A stretch of DNA of 64,000 bases from JAVBNT01 sp031551355. Its GTDB lineage: Bacteria > Vulcanimicrobiota > CADAWZ01. Both the position numbers and the translations under genes were made by a program. The notes under the pieces were generated by a model that was not told the DNA's origin, ran no database searches, and worked only from the letters and a program-made list of their open reading frames with translations. Location of the stretch: positions 1 to 64,000 of the forward strand of contig JAVBNT010000024.1 of assembly GCA_031551355.1 (NCBI GenBank), in the 5' to 3' direction. This document shows positions 53,631 to 63,913 of the stretch, piece after piece (the first letter of the stretch is position 1; each line of letters begins with the position of its first letter).

Positions 53631-56600
53631 ATGGGGCAAGGTCTAAATATCGCTGTTGTAGGTATAGGGGGGATTTTCCCCGGTGCATCAAACTCACAGG
53701 ACTTTTGGCATACAATCAAAAATGCCGTCAGTCATTCGGCAAATGTCCCTGAAAAGCGCTGGCTTGGCAGCGTTGACGAATTGTTGTCCAAAGACGGTGC
53801 GCAGCCGGATAAGTCCGTCAGTGCAAAAGGATGTTTCATAACCGGGTACCCCTACGATGAGATAAACAGCGGAAATTTGTCTGCAGACTTTATCTCAACT
53901 CTGGATCCGTTGGTACATCTTACCCTGATTGCCGGCCAGAGAGCATACAATGACTGTATAAAATCTTCAGCATCAAAGGACAAAACCGGAGTCATCCTCG
54001 GCAGTATTGCACTGCCGACGGAAACATCATCAGCTATTTCCTGGGAACTGTTTGGGAATCTAATCGAAAAAAGAGTAAACAAAACCTCGGAAATCAGTTT
54101 CAAAACAAATCCTTACAACGCGTTTGTAAATTCAATACCCGCCTTTATCCTGTCTAAAACTCTTGAGATTAACGGTCCTTGTTTTACCCTTGACGCCGCC
54201 TGTGCATCTTCACTTTATGCCATAAAACTTGCCTGTGATAAATTGTCTTCAAAAGAGGCCGACCTTATGCTTGCCGGAGGCGTATCCAGACCGGACTGCC
54301 TGTATACGGCAATGGGGTTCACACAGCTTTCGGCACTTTCCCCCGACGGTATATGCGCTCCGTTTGACACGAAAGGAAAAGGGCTTGTGATCGGTGAAGG
54401 AGCGGGCATCGTCGCCCTGAAAAGGCTTGCAGACGCCGTTAAGGACGGCGATAAAATATATGGTGTGATCCAGGGAATAGGCCTTTCAAATGATCTGGAA
54501 GGGAAACTTTTGTCCCCTTCCAGCGAAGGCCAGCTCAGGGCCATGCGCTTTGCATATTCTCAGGCCGGATGGTCGCCCTGGGACATAGACCTGTTCGAAT
54601 GCCATGCGACCGGAACTCCTGTGGGAGACAAGGTCGAATTTACGACACTAAACCAAATAATGTCGGAATACGGCAGAAAAAACCGTGATTTCAAAAGCAT
54701 ACTCGCAAGCACCAAAGCTAATATCGGCCACCTTCTGACAGGGGCAGGAGGAGCAGGCCTGATAAAAGTGCTGCTTTGCATGCAAAATAACACCCTGCCG
54801 CCGATGGCCAATTATTCATCACCTTCGGTGAGTATAGAAAAAAGTGATTTTGAAATTTTAAATAAACACAAAGCCTGGCCTCAAGGCAGTGAGACCAGAA
54901 AAGCCGCCGTCAGCGCCTTCGGGTTTGGCGGTATCAACGCACATATACTGCTGGAAGAATACAGCAGCTCTGTTTGCCCTTCAGTTCAGGACATTAAGGA
55001 AAAAGAAGAAATAGCAATTATCGGCTGTGGAATCAATCTTGGGGACTACGGCAGTCCGGAAGAATTCAAAGCTATTCTCTGTGACGGAAAAGCAGTGTCC
55101 GCAAAATACAAAGGCGGAAAATTTCTTCCTCAGGAACTTAGCAGCCTGTCTTTATGGGATAACTTCAGCGGCTTAAATGCCAAAGATCCGCAAATTCCCT
55201 ACGGTACATTCAAAATACCTCCGGCTGAACTGCAGCAAATGCTGCCGCAGCAGCTGTTAATGCTCGATGCCGCAGGCAAGTCTATTGACGATGCCGGACT
55301 TAACCGGGAAGAACTGATTAACGGCGGTGTCTTTATCGGCATTAACTTTGACTTTGCGACAACCGATTATAATGTCAGGTGGAATCTGCAGAAATACGGT
55401 AAAATATGGGCCGGAAAACACGGGTATTCCGATGATTGGATTGAAAAATTAAAAGACGCCTTCTCCCCTGCCCTTAATGCCAACAGAACGATGGGGGCTT
55501 TGGGGAGCATTGTCGCCAGCAGAATTGCCCGCGAATTTAAATGCGGCGGACCTTCTTTTACGGTTTCAAGCGAAGAAAATTCCTCAATGTCGGCATTTGA
55601 CGTCGCAGTGAACCTGCTGAGAAGCGGCGAGATAGATGTTGCCGTCGCCGGAGGAGCAGATATTTCTTCAGACGCCAGATACCGTATAGCAAGGTTTGCA
55701 GCCGGTGTTAATGAAAAAGACGGCCCGCTTTACGGCGAAGGAGCTGCATCCTTCGTTCTGAAAAGAAAGCAGGACGCCATCAGAGACGGCAATAAAATTT
55801 ATGCGCTGATCAAAGATATCGGTATATCAACACCGCCTTTCGGCGATTTTTATCGTGAAAAAGCGGTCTCAGGACTTAAAAAAACCACAATTCAGTCAGG
55901 AAAAACAACAGCTTTCAGCGGTTCACTTGCAAAAACGGCTGCTTTTTTCGGAGCGGCTTCTACAGCGGCGTCAGCTGTGAAAATATCACTTATGCTGTCC
56001 GGAAAAATACTGCCGGAAGAAAACGGCAATATTTACCGGCATTGGCTCAGAAACAGGGCTGAGGGTCCCAGAGAAGTCAGTATTGAAAGCGAAAATATGT
56101 TTGGTCAGTCAGGATGGATCAGCTTTGAAGAATTTGACCCTTATATTGCCAAAGAAGACACCACCCAGGATTCATTTGTATTCTTTTTTGCCGGCAAAGA
56201 CAGAGAAGCTCTTTTATCCGAACTGTCGGCATTTGCCTCAGAGGCGGAATCCACTGACATCAGCATTCGGGAACTTGCGTTTAAAAACAATAATGTAAGC
56301 ACAGAATTGAATGCGGATAAATACAGAGTAGCCGTAGTGGCTTCATCCAAAGTGGAACTTGTAAAGTTGCTGAAAAGCGAAAATATTCTGGAAAATTCTT
56401 ACGGAAAGAACGGTATCTATTTCCGCAAAAATCCGCTCGGCAAAGACGCTAAAACAGCCTTTGTGTTCCCAGGGTCAGGAAATCATTACGCTCAAATGGG
56501 CAGGGAAATGTCACTGCGTTTCCCTGAAGTTCTCTGCCGTCAGGACCGTGATAATCTGTATTTAAAAGAGCAGATTATGCCTGAATACTTTTGGAATAAA

Positions 56601-59600
56601 AAGAATATCTCACAGTTAAACGGCAACCACCCGGCACTGCTGCAGGGACAGGTGGCAATGTGTACGGTAATATCCGACATTGTCTCGCTTTTAAAAATCA
56701 AACCGTCCGCTTCCATCGGCTACTCACTCGGAGAAATGGCAGGCATTTTCTCCTTACGCGTATGGCATTCCAGAGACGAAATGATGCGGAACATGAAAAA
56801 AACCAATCTTTTTACGACTGAACTGGCAACACCATACAACTCCGTAAAAAAAGCATGGGACCTTAAACCGGAAGAAACGGTCGACTGGATGCTGGGCGTT
56901 GTCAATATACCCGCCCACATAATCAAGGAAAAACTGCGGGAAACAGAGCATGTATACCTGCTGATAATAAACACCCATTCCGATTGCGTTATCGGCGGCG
57001 ATCGCAAAAAAGTAATGGCTTTCTGCGAAAGCCTCAACACGGTAATCATTCCCATCGAAGGCGTTACAACCGTACATTGCGAGGTATTAAAGCCGGTGGC
57101 AAAAGAATACCGGGATTTTCATTACTTCCCGGCAACACCGGTAAAGGATGTGACTTTTTACAGCACCGGCTGGGGGCGCAGTTTCGAGCCGACAAGCGAC
57201 AATATCGCCGACGCGATACTGGCACAGGCCTCGGATACAATAGATTTTCCGGCGATTATAGAAAAAGCATGGAGCGACGGTATAAGAATATTTATCGAAG
57301 TAGGTCCCGACAATTCCTGCACCAGAATGATTGACAGTATCCTCGCGGAGCGCGAGCATCTGGCGGTGAATACAACCAAAGTCGGAAAATCGGAAATTCT
57401 GACAATAAACCAGATGTGCGCCTCATTATTTGCCGAAGGCCTGGAATTCAATTATGGAAAATTATCACTGCCGCCGGTAAAAGATAAACAGGCAAAGTCT
57501 CAAAAAATAAAAATAAGTCTTGATGCGGAAAAATTCAATCTGCCTCAGGACGAGGGTAGCCTAGCTGCCGAGCCGCGGCAAAATCTGAATAATAAGCCGC
57601 CAATTCAACAGCATAAACCGGAAATACAGCGGGCAAGACCGGAATCAGCGGCATCGTTGCCGGCAAACGGCAGTAACAGTGCCATTCTGGAAACAATGCT
57701 GCAGATCCAAAACTCCATAATATCCGCCCACCAAAGCTATCTTGATTTTTCAAACGAAGCGATGAAAACCGTGCTGGAAGCCGCACAAAGCGGCAGTCAG
57801 GAAATAAACGTTGACAGTGTATTGCAAATGCCGGCGCCGGAAGTCAAAAACCGGCTTTTTATGGACCGTGAAGCCTGTATGGAATTTGCCGTCGGCTCAA
57901 TCGCCAAAGTTCTCGGACCGGAATTTGCCGAAGTTGATTCTCATCCTACCAGGGTAAGGCTTCCTGATGAACCGCTGATGCTTGTCGACCGTATCATAAC
58001 GGTAGAAGGCACGCCTAATTCAATGAAGCCCGGCAGGGTCATTACGGAGCACGATGTCAAAAAGGGAGCCTGGTATCTGGATAACGGGCATATTCCCACC
58101 TGTATCGCCGTTGAGGCCGGCCAGGCGGATCTGTTCCTTTCAGGATATCTCGGCATAGATTTAATCACCAAAGGTCTTGCCGTTTACCGGCTGCTTGACG
58201 CGACGATAACGTTCCACGATCATTTGCCTGCCGAAGGCGAGACAATCCGTTACGATATAAAAATCGAGCGTTTCTTTACCCAGGGCTCCACCTGGCTGTT
58301 CCATTTCAATTTTGAAAGCAGTGTCAACGGCAAGCCGCTGATGTCCATGAAAAACGGCTGCGCCGGATTCTTTTCACAAAAAGAACTTGATGAAGGAAAA
58401 GGTATTATCCATACAGCTCTTGACTTAAGACCTATGACCGGTAAATTGACTGGCGGTTTTGAATATCCGGTTGAAGTGGTAAACGAATCTTACAGTGACA
58501 TTCAACTGCAAAAACTGCGCCGCGGCAATTTTGCCGGCTGTTTCGGCAGTCAGTTCGCCAACATTAACATAAAACGGCCGCTGATACTTCCCGAAAATGA
58601 AAAAATGAAACTGGTCGACAGGGTACTATCCATTGAGCCCGAAGGCGGGCGCTACGGACTCGGGAAAATACGTGCTCAGGCAGATATCCATGCAGATGAC
58701 TGGTTTCTTACCTGCCATTTCTCCGACGACAATGTTATGCCGGGAACACTGATGTATGAATGCTGCATGCATACATTCCGGATTTTTCTTATGCGCATGG
58801 GCTGGGTCGACGAGGCAGCGGATTGCGTATGGGAACCGATTCCCGGCAACAAAAGCTCATTGAAATGCCGCGGACAGGTAATTGAGACGACAAAAACGGC
58901 GGAATATGAAATCAGCATTAAGGAGATTGGTTATAATCCGCATCCTTATGCTATTGCCGACGCGCTTATGTATGCCGACGGCAGACCTGTTGTAGAGATG
59001 CTGAATATGTCGGTACAGCTTTTAGGTTCATCAAAAGAGAGAATTGATAAAATATGGCATAACAGACCCTCGGGAGCTGTCGTGAAGGAAGCCGTTTACG
59101 ATAATCAATCCATTCTGGCATTTTCTCAGGGTAATCCGTCTGAAGCATTCGGAGACCGTTACAAAATTTTTGACGGCGAAAGAAAAATAGCACGCCTGCC
59201 AAGACCGCCGTATAAATTTTTGGACCGTGTAACAGAAGTTAATGCTCCCAAATGGGAAATGAAGCCGGCAGGCGAAATTGAAGCGCAATACGATATTCCT
59301 GAAAACGAATGGTATTTCGGCGATGAGAAAACCGGCAATATGCCTTTTGCAGTGCTTTTGGAAGTGGCCTTACAGCCATGCGGCTGGCTCGCCGCGTATG
59401 CCGGTTCGGCACTGACGTCCCAGACAGATCTGTCTTTCAGAAACTTAGGCGGCGAGGGAATTATTTACCGGCAGGTGACGCCGGAAAGTTCACTGCTGAA
59501 TACAAGAGTAAGAATGACCAATGTGTCGAATTCCGCAGGAATGATAATACAGCATTACGATTTTTATGTCACCGATAAACACGGCCCAATTTATAAAGGC

Positions 59601-60164
59601 AATACATATTTCGGCTTCTTCTCAAAAGAAGCGCTAAAAAATCAGGTCGGCATCAGAGATATTAAAATGCCCTCAATAGGAAGCAGAGAATCGGAAGAAA
59701 CCGGTATTATCTATCCACAAACAGGGCCCTTCCCCAAAGGGATGATAAAAATGGTCGACAAAATAGAGATGTTCCTTCCCCATGGCGGGCCTATGGGACT
59801 TGGATATATAATGGGAACAATGAAAGTAAGACCGGATGACTGGTTTTTTAAGGCACATTTTTATCAGGATCCGGTAATACCGGGTTCGCTCGGACTTGAA
59901 TCAATGATTCAGCTTATGAAATATATGGCGTTTTACTATTGGAGCGGTGACACGGACTGCCAAAAATGCTATAATGTTCAGATACCTGAAACAAAACATA
60001 CCTGGATTTACCGCGGACAGGTGATACCATCCGACAATCTTGTCACAGTACAGGCCTGGGTAAAGTCAAGAGACGACAAAAACAGAGTGATGATTTGCGA
60101 CGGTTTCCTTTCGGTAGATGGAAGAAACATTTATCAAATGAATGATTTTACTATAAATATGTAG
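53631..60164 (+). CDS. pfaC: PfaC-type polyunsaturated fatty acid synthase, KS-CLF-AT-DH-DH
   Basis: A 2177-residue megasynthase. An active ketosynthase (cysteine 191 in DAACASS) is followed by a second KS fold without that cysteine (VSSEENSS near 645), i.e. a chain-length-factor domain. An acyltransferase follows (VFPGSG; GYSLGE serine near 1032), then a linker of about 100 residues. Four hot-dog folds come last, as two FabA-like dehydratase pairs. In each pair one fold is inactive-looking (near 1485 and 1902) and one active-looking (HFSDDNVMPG near 1695, HFYQDPVIPG near 2075). This matches the PfaC/Pfa3 layout of PUFA synthases with the PfaB acyltransferase built in. No ACP motif is visible, so a PfaA-like partner, with ACPs and KR, and an enoyl reductase must be elsewhere. 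GAGGGA precedes the ATG. Confidence 0.88.
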   Translation: MGQGLNIAVVGIGGIFPGASNSQDFWHTIKNAVSHSANVPEKRWLGSVDELLSKDGAQPDKSVSAKGCFITGYPYDEINSGNLSADFISTLDPLVHLTLIAGQRAYNDCIKSSASKDKTGVILGSIALPTETSSAISWELFGNLIEKRVNKTSEISFKTNPYNAFVNSIPAFILSKTLEINGPCFTLDAACASSLYAIKLACDKLSSKEADLMLAGGVSRPDCLYTAMGFTQLSALSPDGICAPFDTKGKGLVIGEGAGIVALKRLADAVKDGDKIYGVIQGIGLSNDLEGKLLSPSSEGQLRAMRFAYSQAGWSPWDIDLFECHATGTPVGDKVEFTTLNQIMSEYGRKNRDFKSILASTKANIGHLLTGAGGAGLIKVLLCMQNNTLPPMANYSSPSVSIEKSDFEILNKHKAWPQGSETRKAAVSAFGFGGINAHILLEEYSSSVCPSVQDIKEKEEIAIIGCGINLGDYGSPEEFKAILCDGKAVSAKYKGGKFLPQELSSLSLWDNFSGLNAKDPQIPYGTFKIPPAELQQMLPQQLLMLDAAGKSIDDAGLNREELINGGVFIGINFDFATTDYNVRWNLQKYGKIWAGKHGYSDDWIEKLKDAFSPALNANRTMGALGSIVASRIAREFKCGGPSFTVSSEENSSMSAFDVAVNLLRSGEIDVAVAGGADISSDARYRIARFAAGVNEKDGPLYGEGAASFVLKRKQDAIRDGNKIYALIKDIGISTPPFGDFYREKAVSGLKKTTIQSGKTTAFSGSLAKTAAFFGAASTAASAVKISLMLSGKILPEENGNIYRHWLRNRAEGPREVSIESENMFGQSGWISFEEFDPYIAKEDTTQDSFVFFFAGKDREALLSELSAFASEAESTDISIRELAFKNNNVSTELNADKYRVAVVASSKVELVKLLKSENILENSYGKNGIYFRKNPLGKDAKTAFVFPGSGNHYAQMGREMSLRFPEVLCRQDRDNLYLKEQIMPEYFWNKKNISQLNGNHPALLQGQVAMCTVISDIVSLLKIKPSASIGYSLGEMAGIFSLRVWHSRDEMMRNMKKTNLFTTELATPYNSVKKAWDLKPEETVDWMLGVVNIPAHIIKEKLRETEHVYLLIINTHSDCVIGGDRKKVMAFCESLNTVIIPIEGVTTVHCEVLKPVAKEYRDFHYFPATPVKDVTFYSTGWGRSFEPTSDNIADAILAQASDTIDFPAIIEKAWSDGIRIFIEVGPDNSCTRMIDSILAEREHLAVNTTKVGKSEILTINQMCASLFAEGLEFNYGKLSLPPVKDKQAKSQKIKISLDAEKFNLPQDEGSLAAEPRQNLNNKPPIQQHKPEIQRARPESAASLPANGSNSAILETMLQIQNSIISAHQSYLDFSNEAMKTVLEAAQSGSQEINVDSVLQMPAPEVKNRLFMDREACMEFAVGSIAKVLGPEFAEVDSHPTRVRLPDEPLMLVDRIITVEGTPNSMKPGRVITEHDVKKGAWYLDNGHIPTCIAVEAGQADLFLSGYLGIDLITKGLAVYRLLDATITFHDHLPAEGETIRYDIKIERFFTQGSTWLFHFNFESSVNGKPLMSMKNGCAGFFSQKELDEGKGIIHTALDLRPMTGKLTGGFEYPVEVVNESYSDIQLQKLRRGNFAGCFGSQFANINIKRPLILPENEKMKLVDRVLSIEPEGGRYGLGKIRAQADIHADDWFLTCHFSDDNVMPGTLMYECCMHTFRIFLMRMGWVDEAADCVWEPIPGNKSSLKCRGQVIETTKTAEYEISIKEIGYNPHPYAIADALMYADGRPVVEMLNMSVQLLGSSKERIDKIWHNRPSGAVVKEAVYDNQSILAFSQGNPSEAFGDRYKIFDGERKIARLPRPPYKFLDRVTEVNAPKWEMKPAGEIEAQYDIPENEWYFGDEKTGNMPFAVLLEVALQPCGWLAAYAGSALTSQTDLSFRNLGGEGIIYRQVTPESSLLNTRVRMTNVSNSAGMIIQHYDFYVTDKHGPIYKGNTYFGFFSKEALKNQVGIRDIKMPSIGSRESEETGIIYPQTGPFPKGMIKMVDKIEMFLPHGGPMGLGYIMGTMKVRPDDWFFKAHFYQDPVIPGSLGLESMIQLMKYMAFYYWSGDTDCQKCYNVQIPETKHTWIYRGQVIPSDNLVTVQAWVKSRDDKNRVMICDGFLSVDGRNIYQMNDFTINM

Positions 60165-60179
60165 AATGGAATTATAACT

Positions 60180-61220
60180 ATGCGGTATTCTAAGGTTTTT
60201 ATTGATTCTATCGGATACGAACTTCCGCCTGTTGTTGTTTCCACATCGGAACTGGAAGACAGGGTTTCGTCACTTTTCGAAAAACTGCACATTCCGGAAG
60301 GACAGCTTGAAGAGTGGACCGGAATTTACGAGCGCAGATGGTGGGATCCTGATTTTGAATTATCCGTTGGAGCTTCCTCGGCAGGTATTAAAGCCATGGA
60401 AAAATGCAATGTAACTCCGGATGATATAGAAATGCTTGTTTACACCGGAGTCTGCAGGGAAAACTTTGAACCGGCCACCGCATGCAGAGTCGCCGATACT
60501 CTGGGAATAAGAAAAGACTCAATGATATTTGATATAAGCAATGCCTGCCTCGGAGTTTTAAACGGCATCATCGAAGTCGCCAACCATATTGAGCTCGGGC
60601 ATATAAAAGCCGGCATGGTTGTTTCCGCTGAATCCTCAAGGGAAATAAACGAAATTACAATCGAAAAGATGCTCCACTACGGGACAATGGACTTTTTCAT
60701 TGCCTCTCTCGCCGTTCTCACCGGCGGCAGCGGTGCTGTTGCCGTAGTTATTACCGACGGTTCTTTTGGGGAATCAAAAAGAAAACTTACCGGAGCCTCT
60801 TATTTTGCCGCCCCTGAATTTCATGACATCTGCAAATGGGGCATGGAGTATGTACAGGGCTATCTGCAGCGCATGTTTATGGAAACCGATTCCACTTATG
60901 TCTTAAAAAAGGGCGTCGAACTTGCCACAAAAACATGGAAAAAATTCCTTGATACGACAGGATGGAATATTGAAGATATCGGCAAAACAATTTGTCACCA
61001 GGTTGGAAGCGCACACAGGGATACTCTTCTAAAAGCTCTGTCGATACCAAAAGACAAAGATTTTATTACATACCCGTTTCTGGGGAACATAGGCACCGTC
61101 TCACTGCCGATATCCGCTGCAATCGCGGAAGAACGCGGATTGCTAAGTGACGGAATGAAAACAGCGCTTATGGGGATCGGCAGCGGTCTTAACTGTATGA
61201 TGCTTGGACTGGAGTGGTAG
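60180..61220 (+). CDS. oleA: OleA-type head-to-head acyl condensing enzyme
   Basis: A thiolase-fold enzyme of the FabH/OleA group. The motif SNACLGVLNG carries the nucleophile (cysteine near 123), CHQVGSAHRD the histidine (near 273) and LGNIGTVSLP the asparagine. CRENFEPATACRVAD includes the glutamate characteristic of OleA. OleA condenses two fatty acyl chains to a 2-alkyl-3-ketoacid. It begins 15 bases after pfaC, and its start (GGAA upstream) suggests one operon. The chains used here are probably those made by PfaC. Confidence 0.9.
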   Translation: MRYSKVFIDSIGYELPPVVVSTSELEDRVSSLFEKLHIPEGQLEEWTGIYERRWWDPDFELSVGASSAGIKAMEKCNVTPDDIEMLVYTGVCRENFEPATACRVADTLGIRKDSMIFDISNACLGVLNGIIEVANHIELGHIKAGMVVSAESSREINEITIEKMLHYGTMDFFIASLAVLTGGSGAVAVVITDGSFGESKRKLTGASYFAAPEFHDICKWGMEYVQGYLQRMFMETDSTYVLKKGVELATKTWKKFLDTTGWNIEDIGKTICHQVGSAHRDTLLKALSIPKDKDFITYPFLGNIGTVSLPISAAIAEERGLLSDGMKTALMGIGSGLNCMMLGLEW

Positions 61221-61227
61221 TATAATA

Positions 61228-62115
61228 ATGGCCATAAATAAAGAGCTATATCCTTTTAACAGCAATTATTTTCAAATAAAAAATATAAAAATGCACTATT
61301 TGGACGAAGGTAAGGGAGACCCTGTAGTAATGCTTCACGGCAATCCCACCTGGTCCTTTTTTTATCGGGATCTGATTAAAAAACTTTCCCCTTCTTACAG
61401 ATGCATAGTACCGGATCACATCGGTAACGGGCTTTCCGATAAACCTTCGAAAAAGGATTACTCTTACACAGTGTCCGAACGTGCCGACAACATAGAAGCT
61501 TTGCTTGAAAGCCTTGCTGTAAATGACAATATAACACTTGTGATACACGACTGGGGCGGTTTCGTGGGAATGACTTACGCACACAGGAATGCGGATAAAA
61601 TAAAACGTCTCGTTATACTCAATTCCGCGGCCTTCAGGCTGCCGAAATCCCGTCCGTTCCCATGGATGATCGGTCTTTGCAAAAACAATTGGCTCGGCCC
61701 CCTGCTTATACAGGGATTAAATTTATTTTCCATAGGTTCGAACTATTTTTGTGTAAAAAAGAAAATGAGTCCTGAAGTAGCCTCTATGTACCTTGAACCT
61801 TATAACAACTGGAATAATCGGTACGGGGTTCTGGCATTCATACTGGATGTTCCTCTTTCACCTAAACATATTTCATATTCAGATCTCGTTGAGACGGAGG
61901 GGAATTTGGAAAAATTTGCCTCAATACCCAAACTTATATGCTGGGCGGAAAATGATTTTGTTTTTGACGAACCGTTCCTAAACGAATGGACAAAAGCATT
62001 CCCTCAGGCACAGTTGCACAAATTTCAAAATGCAGGTCACTATATACTGGAAGATGCTTCGGACGGGGTCAACTCGGTAATAGCCGATTTTCTGGACAAA
62101 AACAAGATAAATTAA
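61228..62115 (+). CDS. oleB: OleB-type alpha/beta hydrolase (beta-lactone decarboxylase)
   Basis: An alpha/beta hydrolase related to haloalkane dehalogenases. HGNPTWSFFYRDL is the oxyanion region, VIHDWGGFVG has the aspartate nucleophile (near 108) and NAGHYILED the histidine (near 271). OleB decarboxylates the beta-lactone made by OleC to an olefin. I chose ATG 61228 (295 residues); an in-frame TTG at 61204 would overlap oleA. A 142-base gap separates it from oleC. Confidence 0.86.
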   Translation: MAINKELYPFNSNYFQIKNIKMHYLDEGKGDPVVMLHGNPTWSFFYRDLIKKLSPSYRCIVPDHIGNGLSDKPSKKDYSYTVSERADNIEALLESLAVNDNITLVIHDWGGFVGMTYAHRNADKIKRLVILNSAAFRLPKSRPFPWMIGLCKNNWLGPLLIQGLNLFSIGSNYFCVKKKMSPEVASMYLEPYNNWNNRYGVLAFILDVPLSPKHISYSDLVETEGNLEKFASIPKLICWAENDFVFDEPFLNEWTKAFPQAQLHKFQNAGHYILEDASDGVNSVIADFLDKNKIN

Positions 62116-62257
62116 CACTTGCCAATTTCCTCACTTACTTGTTTTATTAGCATGAAGAATCAATAAACTGTATAAAAAACAGGGACAATGCAGACAACCG
62201 AAGAAAACAGATTTATTCTACATTAATATTGGGTCCCGGACAAAAGGTAAAGGATTA

Positions 62258-63913
62258 ATGGATAGTTTTGAGACTGTAAACATTGCCGGTTATTTGGCCG
62301 GAATAGCATTGGAAACCCCCCATGCACTGGCTGTTGTTGCATCAAACGGATGCGACGATATGGGACGGGCAAGCTATGTACATCTTACTACAACACAGTT
62401 GCAGGACGAAAGCGACTATATCGCCAACGGACTTGAGTCTACCGGAATAACAAAAGGCACAAAAACCGTTCTGATGGTAAAACCTTCACCGATGTTTTTT
62501 GCGCTTGTTTTTGCCCTTCTAAAAGTAGGAGCTGTGCCGGTGATCATCGATCCCGGTCTGGGATTAAAAAGTATGGGCCAGGCTCTTAGCGAAGTACGTC
62601 CGGAAGCCTTTATCGGGATGCCCAAAGCACATCTTGCCAGAATCTTAATGCGCTGGTGCCCCAAGGACATAAAAATATTAATAACCGCAGGAAAAAAATA
62701 TTTCTGGGGCGGACATACTTTGTCCGAGATAAGAAATTTAGGTTATCAGATCGGTTCTTACGATATAATAATTACACGCCGTGACGATATGGCGGCAATA
62801 CTTTTCACCAGCGGCAGTACCGGAGTTCCCAAAGGCGTAGTATACACGCACGGTATTTTTGACAGTCAGATAAAATACCTTAAAGAGGTTTATAATATCA
62901 AACCGGGAGAAATAGATTTATCAACCTTTCCCCTGTTTGCGCTGTTTGGTCCGGCTCTGGGAATGACTTCAATCATTCCCGACATGGATCCGACAAAACC
63001 GGCCTCCGCAAATCCGGAAAAACTAATCGCGACAATAGAGGACTTCGGGGCAACAAATATGTTTGTCTCCCCCGCCCTGGTTGAAAAACTGGGAAGATAC
63101 GGAGAGCAGGAAAACATTATGCTCTCATCTATAAAACGGGTAATTTCCGCCGGTGCACCGGCAAGCCCCGAGTCGCTGAAAAGATTCGGCAATATGCTTC
63201 AGGAAGACATAAATATATACACTCCTTACGGCGCCACCGAAGCTCTTCCGGTATGCAATATCGGCAGCCATGAAGTTTTGACGTCTGCAAAAGAGCTGAC
63301 GGAAAAAGGCAAAGGGGCATGTGTAGGCCTGCCGGTAAGAGGAATAACGCTTAAAGTAATAAAAATAACCGATGAAGTAATTGAAAAATGGGACGACAGC
63401 CTTGAACTTCCCGATGGCGAAATCGGCGAATTTGCCGTCAAGGGTAATATTGTAACCAAAGAGTATTACAACAGGAAAGAATCGACTGCTCTGGCTAAAA
63501 TTTATGATAAGGATTCCTTTTATCACAGAATGGGCGATGTCGGTTACAAAGACGGCAATGGAAAATTCTGGTTTTGCGGGAGAAAAACACACAGGGTTCA
63601 AACAGAAAACGGAACATTGTTTACCATCTGCTGTGAAGCGGTATTTAACAATCACCCAAGTGTTTATAGAACAGCGCTTGTAGGAGTAAAAGACGGGGAG
63701 TTCCAGCGTCCTGTGATATGTGTTGAACTTGAAAATAAAAAAACACCCGACAAAAATCTTATCGATGAATTAAGGGAAATTGCAGCCCGGTATGAACATA
63801 CAAAAAATATCGATACATTTCTGATACATCCGTCGTTTCCGGTTGATATCAGGCACAATGCAAAAATTTTCAGAGAAAAACTCGCTGTCTGGGCCGAGGA
63901 GAAGTTAAAATGA
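62258..63913 (+). CDS. oleC: OleC-type AMP-forming beta-lactone synthetase
   Basis: An ANL-superfamily adenylating enzyme. ATP-binding loop ILFTSGSTGVPKGVVYTH lies near residues 185-202, with later YGATEALPV and the hinge region MGDVGYKDGNGKFWFCGRK. OleC closes the beta-hydroxy acid to a beta-lactone. Length 551 is typical of OleC. It overlaps oleD by ATGA. The lysine near the C-terminus (NAKIFREKLA) is the conserved catalytic lysine position. Confidence 0.9.
   Translation: MDSFETVNIAGYLAGIALETPHALAVVASNGCDDMGRASYVHLTTTQLQDESDYIANGLESTGITKGTKTVLMVKPSPMFFALVFALLKVGAVPVIIDPGLGLKSMGQALSEVRPEAFIGMPKAHLARILMRWCPKDIKILITAGKKYFWGGHTLSEIRNLGYQIGSYDIIITRRDDMAAILFTSGSTGVPKGVVYTHGIFDSQIKYLKEVYNIKPGEIDLSTFPLFALFGPALGMTSIIPDMDPTKPASANPEKLIATIEDFGATNMFVSPALVEKLGRYGEQENIMLSSIKRVISAGAPASPESLKRFGNMLQEDINIYTPYGATEALPVCNIGSHEVLTSAKELTEKGKGACVGLPVRGITLKVIKITDEVIEKWDDSLELPDGEIGEFAVKGNIVTKEYYNRKESTALAKIYDKDSFYHRMGDVGYKDGNGKFWFCGRKTHRVQTENGTLFTICCEAVFNNHPSVYRTALVGVKDGEFQRPVICVELENKKTPDKNLIDELREIAARYEHTKNIDTFLIHPSFPVDIRHNAKIFREKLAVWAEEKLK

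Noticed and set aside
53631..60164. PfaA (KS-AT-ACP-KR) identity for the megasynthase
   Set aside because: There is no ACP or ketoreductase motif; the CLF domain and tandem FabA-like dehydratases match PfaC.
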